From Cupriavidus metallidurans CH34 (GTDB lineage: Bacteria > Pseudomonadota > Gammaproteobacteria > Burkholderiales > Burkholderiaceae): 64,000 nucleotides of DNA. Each line of letters begins with the position of its first letter. Positions within the stretch are counted from its first letter, which is position 1. The position numbers were made by a program, and so were the translations under genes. Location of the stretch: NCBI RefSeq assembly GCF_000196015.1, contig NC_007973.1, positions 310,001-374,000 on the forward strand, given 5' to 3'. The notes under the pieces are model-generated. The model was given only the letters and a program-made list of their open reading frames with translations, did not search any database and was not told the DNA's origin. Shown here piece after piece: positions 1-8,617 of the stretch.

Positions 1-410
1 TCGACCCGCGCTTCGACGGCGCCTGGCTACATCGTGGCATGCGCGGGCGCTCCATGGCGATCAAGCAGGCTCTGCTGGCGGGCGACGTGGTCGTCGGCGT
101 TGGCAACATCTACTGCTCCGAGAGCCTGTTTCGCGCGGGCATTCGGCCGACCACGCAGGCCGGGCGGCTGAGCCTGGCGCGTTGCGAGAAGCTGGCCGTG
201 GCCGTGCGCGAGACGCTGGCGGAGGCCATCGCACGCGGCGGCAGCACATTGCGCGACTTCGTCGGCAGCGACGGCAGTAGCGGCTATTTCCAGCTCGACT
301 GTTTTGTCTACGATCGTGCCGGCGAGCCATGTCGCATTTGCGGCACTCCGATCCGTCAGATCCTGCAAGGCCAGCGATCGACGTTCTATTGCCCGCACTG
401 CCAGCATTGA
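1..410 (+). CDS. mutM: Formamidopyrimidine-DNA glycosylase, 3' end (partial)
   Basis: C-terminal part of the Fpg/MutM base-excision glycosylase, which removes 8-oxoguanine and ring-opened purines from DNA. The reading frame is open at the window edge, so the N-terminal catalytic proline is outside. Visible are the helix-two-turn-helix segment ([12 protein letters not shown]) and the C-terminal zinc finger with cysteine pairs CRIC and CPHC separated by 16 residues, ending at TGA 408-410. The final QH residues are typical of the family. mutY lies 2.4 kb downstream, so two of the three 8-oxoG (GO) repair functions are close together. Identification is secure; only the length is unknown. Confidence 0.95.
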   Translation, partial: DPRFDGAWLHRGMRGRSMAIKQALLAGDVVVGVGNIYCSESLFRAGIRPTTQAGRLSLARCEKLAVAVRETLAEAIARGGSTLRDFVGSDGSSGYFQLDCFVYDRAGEPCRICGTPIRQILQGQRSTFYCPHCQH

Positions 411-742
411 TCCGTCACCGGGGCGCAAAGCCTGTCCGGGACGGTCTGGCACGCGCCGAACCGGTCTGGATTTCTTGTTGAAATCGCCTGCCGATGGGTC
501 GGCGCAACACTCGCGCAAGTGGAATGCCGTAAGGGGCGTGAATTCCACAAAATCGTGCAAGAAACCTGTATCGTGTGCGCAGACATAAAAAGTTACAAAA
601 TGCGCCAAGCCACCCTGTCGACGGGGCATGGACCTGGCCGTCGACTTGCCCAGGGACCGCAGGGTCAGTGGAACCATCCCGGGGCCAGTTGTGCAATACG
701 AGCCCGAAACCAATAAATCCGAGCCGAAAAGCGAACCACTCC
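411..742. other. Intergenic region, mutM to GTPase gene
   Basis: About 330 bases without a convincing gene. Short frames here lack a ribosome-binding site and family resemblance. The AT-richer stretch around 540-605 is the likely promoter region for the downstream GTPase gene, but no clear -35/-10 pair was found. Confidence 0.4.
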
Positions 743-2686
743 ATGACGAGCCTCGCACAGCAATTCGAACAATATGGCGCCTGGAGAACCGGGGTTCTTC
801 ATTCTCTCGCCGACTTCCAGTCCTGGCTGCAGCAATACGATCTTTATGACGCCACCGCGGAAGACCGCGTGCAGCGCATCCAGAACGTGCTCAGGAGCGA
901 CCGGCTCAAGGTCGCGTTCATCGCCGAGTTCTCGCGCGGCAAGAGCGAACTGATCAACGCCATCTTCTTTGCCGACTACGGTCGGCGCATCTTGCCGTCG
1001 TCGGCGGGCCGCACCACGATGTGCCCGACGGAGTTGCGCTACGACGAGAACGAGGCGCCGTGCATCCGGCTGCTGCCGATCGAGACGCGCTTGCAGGATG
1101 CGTCCACGGCGGACTTCATGGAGCCCGGTTCGGCGAATTCTCACTGGACTACGGTACCGCTCGACCCGTCGTCACCCGAGGGCATGCTGGCCGCGTTCCA
1201 GCACGTGGTGGAGACCACGCGCGTGAGCCCGGCCGAGGCCGAGGCGCTGGGCCTGTACAACGAGAACGATCCGGATGCCGCCTGGGCAGTGGACGCCGAT
1301 GGCATGGTGGAGATCTCGCGCTGGCGCCATGCGGTGATCAACTTCCCGCATCCGCTGCTGCGCCAGGGTCTGGTGATCCTGGACACGCCGGGCCTGAACG
1401 CGATCGGTACCGAACCTGAACTGACGCTGCGCCTGATTCCCGATGCGCACGTGGTGGTATTCGTGCTGGCCGCCGATGCCGGCGTGACCAAGAGCGACCT
1501 CGATCTCTGGCGCAGCCATGTGGGCGCCGGCCATCGCCGCGGCTGCCTGGCCGTGCTGAACAAGATCGATGGTCTCTGGGACCCGCTCAAGTCATCATCC
1601 GAGATTGCGTCGGAGATTTCGCGCCAGGTCCGTACGACCGCGCAGACGCTCGGCATCGAGGAACGCCGGGTCTACCCGGTATCGGCACAGAAGGGCTTGG
1701 TGGCCAAGGTCACCAACGACGAGCCGATGCTCGTGCGCAGCAACCTGATGCAGTTCGAGCACGTGCTGTCGGACCAGCTCATTCCGCAGCGACGCGAGAT
1801 CGTGGCCGACCAGGTACAGCGCTTGGTGCAGGAGATGTCGCGCGGCGCCCAGCAACTGCTGCAGAGCCGCCGGCGCGATATCGTCGAGCAGTTGTTCGAG
1901 TTACGCGGCCTGCGTGGCAAGAATCATGCGATGGTCAAGCACATGCTGATGCGCGTGCAGAGCGAGAAGGAGGAGTTCGAGCAGAGCATCGCGAAGTTCC
2001 AGGCGCTGCGGCTGGTCTTCGGGCGGCATAGCGCGGACATCATCAAGAGCCTGCAACTGCGCGACGTGCGCCGCACGATGCGCGATGCGCGCGAGCAAAT
2101 GAAGGAGCGCTTCTTCTCGCGCGGCCTGCGCGAGGATATGGAAGCGCTGTTCGGCCAGCTTACCGGGTTGATTACCGACGCCGATCAGAAGATCGTCGGC
2201 TTGCACCAGCTCGTGGAAAGCATGTATCGGCGCTTCAATGCCGAACATGGTTTCACGCTGCCTTCGCCGATGCAGTTCGTGACGTCGCGCTATACCAACG
2301 AACTGCAGGAAACGCTGCAATTGGTGAACACGCATTTCGGCGCCGTGCACATGCTGACGCGCTCGCGTCCGCAACTGGTGCAGAACGCGTTCGCGACGAT
2401 GGCCAGCCGCGTGCTCGAGAACTTCCGCGATCTGAATCGCGATATCGAGATCTGGCTGAAGTCGGTGATGACGCCGCTCGAGGCGCAGGTACGCGAGCAC
2501 CAGAAGCAATTGCGCCGACGCGTCGATTCGATCGAGCGTATCCACGAGGCCACGGACACGCTGGAATCGCGCATTGCCGAACTTGAGGAAGTGCTGAACG
2601 GGCTCGATGAGCGGAGCACCAAGATCGAGAGCTTTGCGCGCAGGCTGGTGGACGCGCCCCCGGAAGCAACGGCGCGCGCGGCGTAG
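743..2686 (+). CDS. Dynamin-like large GTPase
   Basis: 647-residue bacterial dynamin-family GTPase, probably membrane-associated. Residues 61-70 form a P-loop variant (AEFSRGKSEL) with alanine in place of the usual first glycine. DTPGL at 214-218 is G3 and NKID at 273-276 is G4. The C-terminal half is long, helical and charged, consistent with a dynamin stalk/coiled coil. An upstream in-frame start would add 56 basic, low-complexity residues; ATG 743 is preferred because MTSLAQQFEQYGAW begins the conserved-looking part. It stands alone, with its own promoter region and a terminator at 2775-2804. Bacterial dynamins remodel or protect membranes; the specific role here is unknown. Confidence 0.85.
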   Translation: MTSLAQQFEQYGAWRTGVLHSLADFQSWLQQYDLYDATAEDRVQRIQNVLRSDRLKVAFIAEFSRGKSELINAIFFADYGRRILPSSAGRTTMCPTELRYDENEAPCIRLLPIETRLQDASTADFMEPGSANSHWTTVPLDPSSPEGMLAAFQHVVETTRVSPAEAEALGLYNENDPDAAWAVDADGMVEISRWRHAVINFPHPLLRQGLVILDTPGLNAIGTEPELTLRLIPDAHVVVFVLAADAGVTKSDLDLWRSHVGAGHRRGCLAVLNKIDGLWDPLKSSSEIASEISRQVRTTAQTLGIEERRVYPVSAQKGLVAKVTNDEPMLVRSNLMQFEHVLSDQLIPQRREIVADQVQRLVQEMSRGAQQLLQSRRRDIVEQLFELRGLRGKNHAMVKHMLMRVQSEKEEFEQSIAKFQALRLVFGRHSADIIKSLQLRDVRRTMRDAREQMKERFFSRGLREDMEALFGQLTGLITDADQKIVGLHQLVESMYRRFNAEHGFTLPSPMQFVTSRYTNELQETLQLVNTHFGAVHMLTRSRPQLVQNAFATMASRVLENFRDLNRDIEIWLKSVMTPLEAQVREHQKQLRRRVDSIERIHEATDTLESRIAELEEVLNGLDERSTKIESFARRLVDAPPEATARAA

Positions 2687-2774
2687 TCGGTGCGTTCCCC
2701 CCTCGTCCACTTGTGGGGGAGGGGGCAGGCCCGGCCATCTGGGAAGGGTATTGCAACCGCCGATGTATCATGTG

Positions 2775-2804
2775 GCGCCGCCAGTGAGCGGCGCTTTTTC
2801 TTTT
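2775..2804 (+). terminator. Rho-independent terminator after the GTPase gene
   Basis: Perfect 7-bp stem GCGCCGC / GCGGCGC (2775-2781 and 2788-2794) with a 6-nt loop, followed by TTTTTCTTTT. It ends 12 bases before the mutY start, so mutY translation begins almost directly after it. mutY must therefore depend on a promoter overlapping this hairpin or on read-through. Confidence 0.8.
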
Positions 2805-2816
2805 CAAGATCCCGCA

Positions 2817-3968
2817 ATGCCCCGCAAGCCTGCCGCCGCCCCCGCCATGCCCGAAACCATCGCCGTGCCATCCGATTTCGGTATGCGCGTGGTGACGTGG
2901 CAGCGCCAGCACGGACGGCACGACCTGCCCTGGCAGAACACACGCGATCCGTATCGCATCTGGCTGTCCGAGATCATGCTGCAGCAGACGCAGGTGGCAG
3001 CGGTGATCGAGTATTTCCAGCGCTTCGTGACGGCGCTGCCCACGGTTGCCGCTCTGGCGGCAGCGTCTGCCGACGAGGTCATGGCATTGTGGGCCGGGCT
3101 GGGCTACTACTCGCGCGCGCGCAATCTTCATCGCTGCGCCAAGACCGTGGTGGATGAGCACGCTGGCGTGTTTCCGACCGACCCCGAGGTGCTCGTGACG
3201 CTGCCCGGCATCGGTCGCTCCACGGCTGCGGCGATCGCGGCGTTCAGTGCCGGCGTTCGTTCTCCGATCCTTGACGGCAACGTCAAGCGCGTCTTCGCGC
3301 GGGTGTTCGGCATTCACGGTTATCCCGGCGAGCGTGCGATCGAAAATCGGATGTGGGCGCTGGCCGAACAGGCGCTGCCGCCTGCCGGACGTCATCAGGC
3401 AGATCACATGGTGGCCTACACGCAGGGATTGATGGACCTCGGCGCCACGATTTGCTCGCGCGGCAAGCCAGCCTGTCTGGCCGACGCAGAGGCGTGCCCG
3501 CTCGTAGCCGATTGCCTGGCCCGCAAGGACAACCTCACCGCCGTGCTGCCCACGCCGAAGCCACGCGCGGCGATTCCGGAGCGCAGCACCGTGATGCTGA
3601 TCGTCCGGCATGGACGTGATGTGCTGGTGCAGTTGCGTCCCAGCCGCGGCATCTGGGGCGGGTTGTGGAGCCTGCCCGAAATGCCGGTCGACACGGTACC
3701 GTTCGATTCGGAGGCCGCCGAGGAATCGGCGCTGGAGTTAGCCCGCGCGTATGGCTTGCCTGCGCGCGCATATCTGGCTGGCGAGCTGACGCACGTGTTT
3801 ACTCATTTTCGCTTGCTGATTCGCGCGATTCGCGTCGATCTGGACACTGTCGCGCTTGAAGGTGATGCCGCGAGCCGGTGGCTGTCTCTTGACGATCTCG
3901 ATATGCTGGGCACCCCGGCCCCGGTGCGCAAGCTGCTGGAAGATCAGGCGAGGCTCGGACTTTTCTGA
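2817..3968 (+). CDS. mutY: Adenine DNA glycosylase MutY
   Basis: 383-residue MutY, which removes adenine mispaired with 8-oxoguanine. The catalytic glutamate is E52 in SEIMLQQTQV, the helix-hairpin-helix is LPGIGRSTAAAIA (129-141), and the catalytic aspartate is D153 in LDGNVKR. A Nudix-like C-terminal domain that reads 8-oxoG follows from about 250. The iron-sulfur loop cysteines are C213, C220, C227 and C233, giving spacing C-x6-C-x6-C-x5-C; the textbook loop is C-x6-C-x2-C-x5-C, so four residues are extra. Start ATG 2817 was chosen because upstream in-frame codons run through the terminator hairpin. It ends 21 bases from the convergent LON-domain gene. Confidence 0.95.
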   Translation: MPRKPAAAPAMPETIAVPSDFGMRVVTWQRQHGRHDLPWQNTRDPYRIWLSEIMLQQTQVAAVIEYFQRFVTALPTVAALAAASADEVMALWAGLGYYSRARNLHRCAKTVVDEHAGVFPTDPEVLVTLPGIGRSTAAAIAAFSAGVRSPILDGNVKRVFARVFGIHGYPGERAIENRMWALAEQALPPAGRHQADHMVAYTQGLMDLGATICSRGKPACLADAEACPLVADCLARKDNLTAVLPTPKPRAAIPERSTVMLIVRHGRDVLVQLRPSRGIWGGLWSLPEMPVDTVPFDSEAAEESALELARAYGLPARAYLAGELTHVFTHFRLLIRAIRVDLDTVALEGDAASRWLSLDDLDMLGTPAPVRKLLEDQARLGLF

Positions 3969-3989
3969 GTTGCCCGTTCAGAAAGCGGC

Positions 3990-4643
3990 TCAGACGATGT
4001 GGTGCTGTCGCATGTAGCGATGCACGATCTCGATGCGCACGCCGGCATCAGGTAGCTCCATCAGCATCTGCTTGGCCTTGAGTGGCACCGGCAACAACTC
4101 GCACAGCCGGTTGACCACCCAGCTCGGATCGTCCCAGAGATAGGGCTCTCCGAAGGGCAGTTTCGGCTTGTCGGGCTGGTCTGTGTGGAGCGAGGTCACG
4201 ATTCGACGCAACGCGGCCAGGCACTCGCCCAGCAATTCCAGCTTGCAGTCGATGACATCCGGAGGCAGCAGTTCCACGTTCGCCACGAGCAAGCCGTCAT
4301 CGCGCGTGGCGTGGGACAGCACCCGGAAGCGTTGGCGTCCGCGTGTTTCAATCAGCAGGACGCCGAGTTGCTCCACGTTGCAATCGACGATCTCCGCAAG
4401 ACAGCCGATGGATTCAGGTTCGGTGGTCTGGCCCGGCTGCGCGACTTCCTCTCCGGTGGCAATCAGACAGACGCCGAACGGCAGATGGTCGCGCATACAG
4501 TTGCGCACCATGTCGACGTAGCGTTTCTCGAATACACGGAGAGGCAGACGGCCGTCTGGAAACAGGACCGTGTGCAGAGGGAACAGCGGCAGCGCATCCA
4601 GGGTAGCGGAATCGGATGCGGTGCCGGAAAGAAAGGTCGACAT
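3990..4643 (-). CDS. LON substrate-binding-domain protein
   Basis: 217-residue protein made almost entirely of the N-terminal (substrate-binding) domain of Lon protease, opening with LPLFPLHTVLFPDGRLPLRVFE. There is no ATPase or protease domain. Stand-alone LON-domain proteins are widespread in proteobacteria and their function is not settled. It lies 46 bases downstream of rapZ on the same strand and is probably co-transcribed with it. Confidence 0.85.
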   Translation of the reverse strand: MSTFLSGTASDSATLDALPLFPLHTVLFPDGRLPLRVFEKRYVDMVRNCMRDHLPFGVCLIATGEEVAQPGQTTEPESIGCLAEIVDCNVEQLGVLLIETRGRQRFRVLSHATRDDGLLVANVELLPPDVIDCKLELLGECLAALRRIVTSLHTDQPDKPKLPFGEPYLWDDPSWVVNRLCELLPVPLKAKQMLMELPDAGVRIEIVHRYMRQHHIV

Positions 4644-4689
4644 GCGGTTGGCCGGCTCCAGTCATGGGAAAACGGCGGGGCGCCGCGCG

Positions 4690-5580
4690 TCAGCCAGCGG
4701 GGGCCAACTCGCGGTGTCTGACCAGCACATTACCATGTGCCCGGAAGTAGTTGGCAAGTCTTTCCGCGATGAACACGGAACGGTGCTGGCCTCCGGTGCA
4801 GCCGATGGTGACGGTCAGGTAGCTGCGGTTGTCCGCAATGAAACTCGGCAGCCACTTCTCCACATAGGCGCGGATATCCTCGGCCATGGCCAGCACCATT
4901 GGCTGGCTCTGCAGGAAGTCGATGACTGGCGCATCGCGCCCAGTGAGCGGGCGCAGCGCGAGATCGTAATAGGGGTTCGGCAGGGAGCGCACGTCGAAGA
5001 CGAGATCGGCGTCGCTGGGCACGCCGTGCTTGAACCCGAACGATTCAAACAGCAGCGTGAGCTGCTGGCTGTTCTTGTTCTCGTTCTCGTCTTGAATCAG
5101 TTCCTTGATCCAGCTGCGCAGCGTATTGGTGCGCACGTTGCTGGTGTCGATGCGGTGAGCCGATTCCGCCAGCGGGCTTAGCAGCTCCCGCTCCTTCTCG
5201 ATGGCCTCGATCAGCGAGGTATCGTTGGGCGTGCCAGCGGCCGCGCCAACGTCGACTTGTGCCGAAAGCGGGTGGCGCCGGCGCGTTTCCGAGTAGCGCT
5301 GAACCAGCGCATCGGTGCTGGCGGTCAGGTACAGCACCTGTACCTGATGGTTCGCGGCCAGCTCTCGCACCGTATCGGGCAGTCGCGCGAGCGATTCGCG
5401 GCTGCGAATGTCGGTGGCGACACCAAGCTGTGAGTAACCCTGATCCGCCAGATAGCAGGCGAGATCGGGGATGAACTGGGCCGGCAAGTTGTCGACGCAG
5501 TAGTACCCCGCGTCCTCCAGTACGTTCAGCGCGACTGACTTGCCTGAGCCGGAAATTCCGGTGATAAGGATGATCCGCAT
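4690..5580 (-). CDS. rapZ: RNase adapter protein RapZ
   Basis: 296-residue P-loop protein of the RapZ (YvcJ/YhbJ) family. Walker A GISGSGKS lies at residues 8-15, and the C-terminal domain carries [14 protein letters not shown], the conserved phosphate/RNA-binding loop. In E. coli RapZ directs RNase E to the sRNA GlmZ and so controls glucosamine-6-phosphate synthase; whether betaproteobacteria have that sRNA partner is unclear, so the target here is open. Location near hprK-ptsN-hpf-rpoN is the usual sigma-54 cluster context. Confidence 0.95.
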   Translation of the reverse strand: MRIILITGISGSGKSVALNVLEDAGYYCVDNLPAQFIPDLACYLADQGYSQLGVATDIRSRESLARLPDTVRELAANHQVQVLYLTASTDALVQRYSETRRRHPLSAQVDVGAAAGTPNDTSLIEAIEKERELLSPLAESAHRIDTSNVRTNTLRSWIKELIQDENENKNSQQLTLLFESFGFKHGVPSDADLVFDVRSLPNPYYDLALRPLTGRDAPVIDFLQSQPMVLAMAEDIRAYVEKWLPSFIADNRSYLTVTIGCTGGQHRSVFIAERLANYFRAHGNVLVRHRELAPAG

Positions 5581-5633
5581 AGCGATGCAAGCATAGCATC
5601 GCGTGATGGCGGCGTCATGACACCTTCCCTAAA

Positions 5634-5664
5634 GCAAAATGGCGAATCGTCGCCGATTCGCCAT
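5634..5664 (-). terminator. Rho-independent terminator of the PsiF-type gene
   Basis: On the minus strand an 11-bp perfect stem (ATGGCGAATCG / CGATTCGCCAT, 5639-5664) with a 4-nt loop is followed by TTTTGCTTT. It sits about 30 bases after the stop of the PsiF-type gene and before rapZ, separating the two transcripts. Confidence 0.75.
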
Positions 5665-5694
5665 CATTGCCACGGGATCTGTCAGATCTGGCGA

Positions 5695-6036
5695 TCAGGC
5701 CGCCGGCTTTGACAAGCAATCGCTCATGGACTTCTTGTAGTCGTCGCCCTTCTTGCCCTTGTTTTCCTTCGAGCAGGCCGACATCTTTTCCTGCTGGGTC
5801 TTCGGTGCGGCCGGCGCGGTGGCTGCCGCGCTGCCCGACAGACAATCGCTCATGGACTTCTTGTAGTCGTCGCCCTTCTTGCCCTTGTTCTGCTTGGAGC
5901 AGGCCGACATCTTTTCTTGCTGCGCGGTCGGGGCTTTGCCAGATTTTTCAGCGGCCGGGGCCGAGGCGCCTTGGGCGAACGCGCCCGTGGCGAACAGAGG
6001 GGTAACCAGCACGCACATCGCGATCAGTTTCTTCAT
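5695..6036 (-). CDS. Secreted PsiF-repeat protein
   Basis: 113-residue exported protein with two PsiF repeats. Residues 1-22 are a signal peptide (MKKLIAMCVLVTPLFATGAFA). The mature part holds two near-identical 35-residue blocks reading QQEKMSACSK(Q/E)NKGKKGDDYKKSMSDCLS, each with two cysteines that could pair. Start ATG 6036 is preceded by AGGAG. PsiF was named in E. coli as a phosphate-starvation-inducible gene, but its biochemical role is unknown. The two repeats are nearly identical at DNA level as well, indicating recent duplication or gene conversion. Confidence 0.8.
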   Translation of the reverse strand: MKKLIAMCVLVTPLFATGAFAQGASAPAAEKSGKAPTAQQEKMSACSKQNKGKKGDDYKKSMSDCLSGSAAATAPAAPKTQQEKMSACSKENKGKKGDDYKKSMSDCLSKPAA

Positions 6037-6241
6037 GCTTCTCTCCTGGCTGTGGAAACACATCATGGCCGGACGCCGACCTTCAGGATGCAGCGCGGCG
6101 GCTGGCGGTACCGGACTGGGCTCGATGCCCATTGAAGCACAAAACGGCGCACGCCCAAAGCGCGTTGACGAGGGGAGGCCGGCCGCTTGTAAGCAATTGA
6201 AAGCGACGCCGGCGTTTCACAAAACTGCCGGAATTGTCTGA

Positions 6242-7213
6242 TCAGAGCAGCCGACCCTGGCCGCGGGAAACCACGTCAGCCTGCATTGCTGCCCGCTGAC
6301 GATCCATGAAGTCGCGGAGGGTATCGATGCCGCGCAGGCGCAGTATCGTGTTGCGGACGGCGGCTTCCACCAGCACGGCGAGGTTTCGGCCGGCTGCCAC
6401 CTGGATCTTCACCATGTGGATCGGGAGGCCAAGAACGTCGAGGTACTGGGAATCAAGCGGCAGGCGCTCGAACTCGCCGTCGTTGCGGCGCACCAATTGC
6501 ACCACGAGCTTGAGCTTCATCTTCCGCCGCACGGCGGTCTCACCGAAGATCGTCTTGATGTCGAGCAGGCCCAGGCCGCGGACTTCAAGCAGGTTCTGCA
6601 GCAGCGGCGGGCAGCGGCCCTCAATGAAATCCGGGCCAAGCCGCACGAAATCGACGGCGTCGTCGGCCACCAGGCCGTGTCCGCGCGAGATCAGTTCCAG
6701 GCCCAGTTCGCTCTTGCCAAGGCCCGACTCACCCATGATCAGCACGCCCATGCCGAGGATGTCGAGGAACACGCCGTGCATGGTGACGCGCGGTGCGGAG
6801 ATGCGCGACAGGTACAGGCGGAGGTGGTCGATGACGGCCGCCGAGGATACCGGCGTCGTGAACAGTGGAGTCGATGAGCGCGTGCAGCGCAGTTCCAGGT
6901 CGGGCGGCGGCTCCATGCCATCCGCCACCACCAGGAATGGCGGCTCCAGCAGGATCAGCTCGCCCATCTGACGCTTGCGGGGTTCGTCGTCGAGGCGCTG
7001 GTAGTAAAGGATCTCGGGTTTGCCGAGTACCTGAATCCGGTTCGGGTGGATCAGGTTCAGGTGGCCGACCAGATCGGCAGCCGATGTTGCCTCCCGCGCG
7101 AATTCCACGTCGAAGGCACGATCGGCCCCTTCCAGACCGGCGACCCAGGAGAGTTTGATGTCGGCTGCGTTGTCGTCGAAGATCGACTGGGAGGTGACGC
7201 CGGTGAGTTCCAT
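6242..7213 (-). CDS. hprK: HPr kinase/phosphorylase
   Basis: 323-residue bifunctional enzyme that phosphorylates and dephosphorylates a serine of the HPr phosphocarrier. Walker A GESGLGKS is at 161-168 and the HprK signature [10 protein letters not shown] at 210-219. In proteobacteria lacking sugar PTS it regulates the nitrogen-type phosphorelay together with PtsN, encoded 68 bases upstream on the same strand. Full family length. Confidence 0.95.
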   Translation of the reverse strand: MELTGVTSQSIFDDNAADIKLSWVAGLEGADRAFDVEFAREATSAADLVGHLNLIHPNRIQVLGKPEILYYQRLDDEPRKRQMGELILLEPPFLVVADGMEPPPDLELRCTRSSTPLFTTPVSSAAVIDHLRLYLSRISAPRVTMHGVFLDILGMGVLIMGESGLGKSELGLELISRGHGLVADDAVDFVRLGPDFIEGRCPPLLQNLLEVRGLGLLDIKTIFGETAVRRKMKLKLVVQLVRRNDGEFERLPLDSQYLDVLGLPIHMVKIQVAAGRNLAVLVEAAVRNTILRLRGIDTLRDFMDRQRAAMQADVVSRGQGRLL

Positions 7214-7281
7214 GCGGGATGACTTTTCGGGAGGGGCTGTATCGCGGGTATCGCGTCAGGCTGCGCTGGCCTGCCGTCGTG

Positions 7282-7737
7282 TCAGGGGTGCCACTGGGTC
7301 AGTAACTCGTGGACCGCTTCGGGCGTGGGTAACGTGGCCAGTCCTTCACGCATTTCCCGGTCCGACAACAACTGGGCGATTTCCGAAAGAATCTCCAGAT
7401 GCTGCTGGGTGGCCTGCTCGGGCACAAGCAGGAAGATCAGCAGCGACACCGGTTTGCCGTCGGGCGATTCGAACGGAATTGGCTCGGCCAGGCGCATGAA
7501 GGCAGCCAGAGGCTGCTTGAGTCCCTTGATGCGGCCATGCGGAATGGCGACGCCGGCGCCAAGACCGGTGGACCCGAGCGATTCGCGCGCGAACAGGTTG
7601 TCGGTCACGGTGGCCCGGGCTACGCCATGGTTGTTCTCGAACAGGAGCCCGGCTTGCTCGAAGACCCGCTTCTTGCTGGTGACGGTGACGTCGAGATTAA
7701 TGTTGCCGGGTGGCAGCAATTTGGCCAAACGATTCAT
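7282..7737 (-). CDS. ptsN: PTS IIA-like nitrogen regulatory protein PtsN
   Basis: 151-residue EIIA(Ntr). The phosphorylated histidine is H67 in GVAIPHGRI. It accepts phosphate from NPr and regulates potassium transport and sigma-54-linked processes in other bacteria. ATG 7737 (MNRLAKLLPPGNINLDV) matches the family N-terminus; an upstream in-frame start would add 13 unrelated residues. It leads the ptsN-hprK pair; a 400-base gap with a terminator separates it from hpf. Confidence 0.93.
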   Translation of the reverse strand: MNRLAKLLPPGNINLDVTVTSKKRVFEQAGLLFENNHGVARATVTDNLFARESLGSTGLGAGVAIPHGRIKGLKQPLAAFMRLAEPIPFESPDGKPVSLLIFLLVPEQATQQHLEILSEIAQLLSDREMREGLATLPTPEAVHELLTQWHP

Positions 7738-8138
7738 GGGCGATGCACGAGGAGTCAGAAAGGCGAGCCGACGCACATGAGTCGTCCCGCTGCGTTGGGC
7801 AATTCAGGCTATTGAGCGCAAAAGGACGCCCGCATTGGAGCGTCCGGCCATTATAGAGCAGGGCCACTGCGCACTTGTGCGCTGCGGCGCCGGCGCCGCG
7901 AGTGGTGCCGCGAGCTTGCCGGTCGGATTGCCCACCCAGAAAACTGCCACCCGCCATCGCGTGATCTTTTGCCACGCGGAATGCCGGGCCGGTTGTCCGG
8001 GGCCGTCCTGTCTGTAGTTGTTGTATGGCGCAGCATACACCGAGCGGCGTCAGTTGCGAACACCCCCGGCTGACCAAATGTTGCAGGGCTGGTACTCGGG
8101 TAACGGGTGCGCCAGCGGCGCGTCCGCCTCGCGCCCAT
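7738..8138. other. Intergenic region, hpf to ptsN
   Basis: About 400 bases with no credible gene, lying between the hpf terminator and ptsN. It should contain the ptsN-hprK promoter. A GC-rich stretch at 7880-7915 has a short imperfect duplication of GCCGCGAG. No sigma-70 or sigma-54 promoter could be assigned with confidence. Confidence 0.35.
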
Positions 8139-8166
8139 CAAAAAAGCCGCGCAGATGCGCGGCTTT
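8139..8166 (-). terminator. Rho-independent terminator after hpf
   Basis: Minus-strand stem AAAGCCGCGC...GCGCGGCTTT (8143-8166) with a very short loop, followed by TTTTTT into 8139. It lies about 50 bases past the hpf stop and ends the rpoN-hpf transcript. Confidence 0.85.
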
Positions 8167-8213
8167 GCTCTTCCTATCTATCCTCTAAGGGGCGACCTGG
8201 TGTCGCCGCCAAC

Positions 8214-8567
8214 TTATTGTTGTTGTAGTTGTTCGGCGGCCATCTGGTACTTGACCGCTTCCCGGTCATGCCCTTGCACGCGGTCCTTGTAGCGGATCAC
8301 CTGGCGGTCGAGCTTGTCGACCAGGCAGTCGATTGCAGCATAAAGGTCTTCATGATGCGCTTCGACGAAGATGTCCTTGCCCTTGAGGTGCAGGTTGATT
8401 TCCGCGTACTGACGCTTGTCCTTTTCCTTATGGTTGTCTACGGATAGCAGCACGCTTACGCCAATGACCTGATCGAAATGTCTGACAATTCGCTCCAGTT
8501 TCGTTTCCACATACTCACGCAGCGGCGGCGTGATGTCGAGGTGGTGTCCACTGATCTTGAAGTTCAT
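8214..8567 (-). CDS. hpf: Ribosome hibernation promoting factor (short form)
   Basis: 117-residue HPF/YfiA-family protein that binds the 30S decoding centre and stabilises inactive ribosomes in stationary phase. It opens with [21 protein letters not shown], the classic family start, and lacks the C-terminal extension of long HPF. A strong AGGAG precedes the start. It follows rpoN by 50 bases, the standard proteobacterial arrangement. Confidence 0.95.
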   Translation of the reverse strand: MNFKISGHHLDITPPLREYVETKLERIVRHFDQVIGVSVLLSVDNHKEKDKRQYAEINLHLKGKDIFVEAHHEDLYAAIDCLVDKLDRQVIRYKDRVQGHDREAVKYQMAAEQLQQQ

Positions 8568-8617
8568 AGCGCTTCTCCTTCTGAAAGAGCCGCACCAGGC
8601 AGGCGGTTGCGGCTCGG

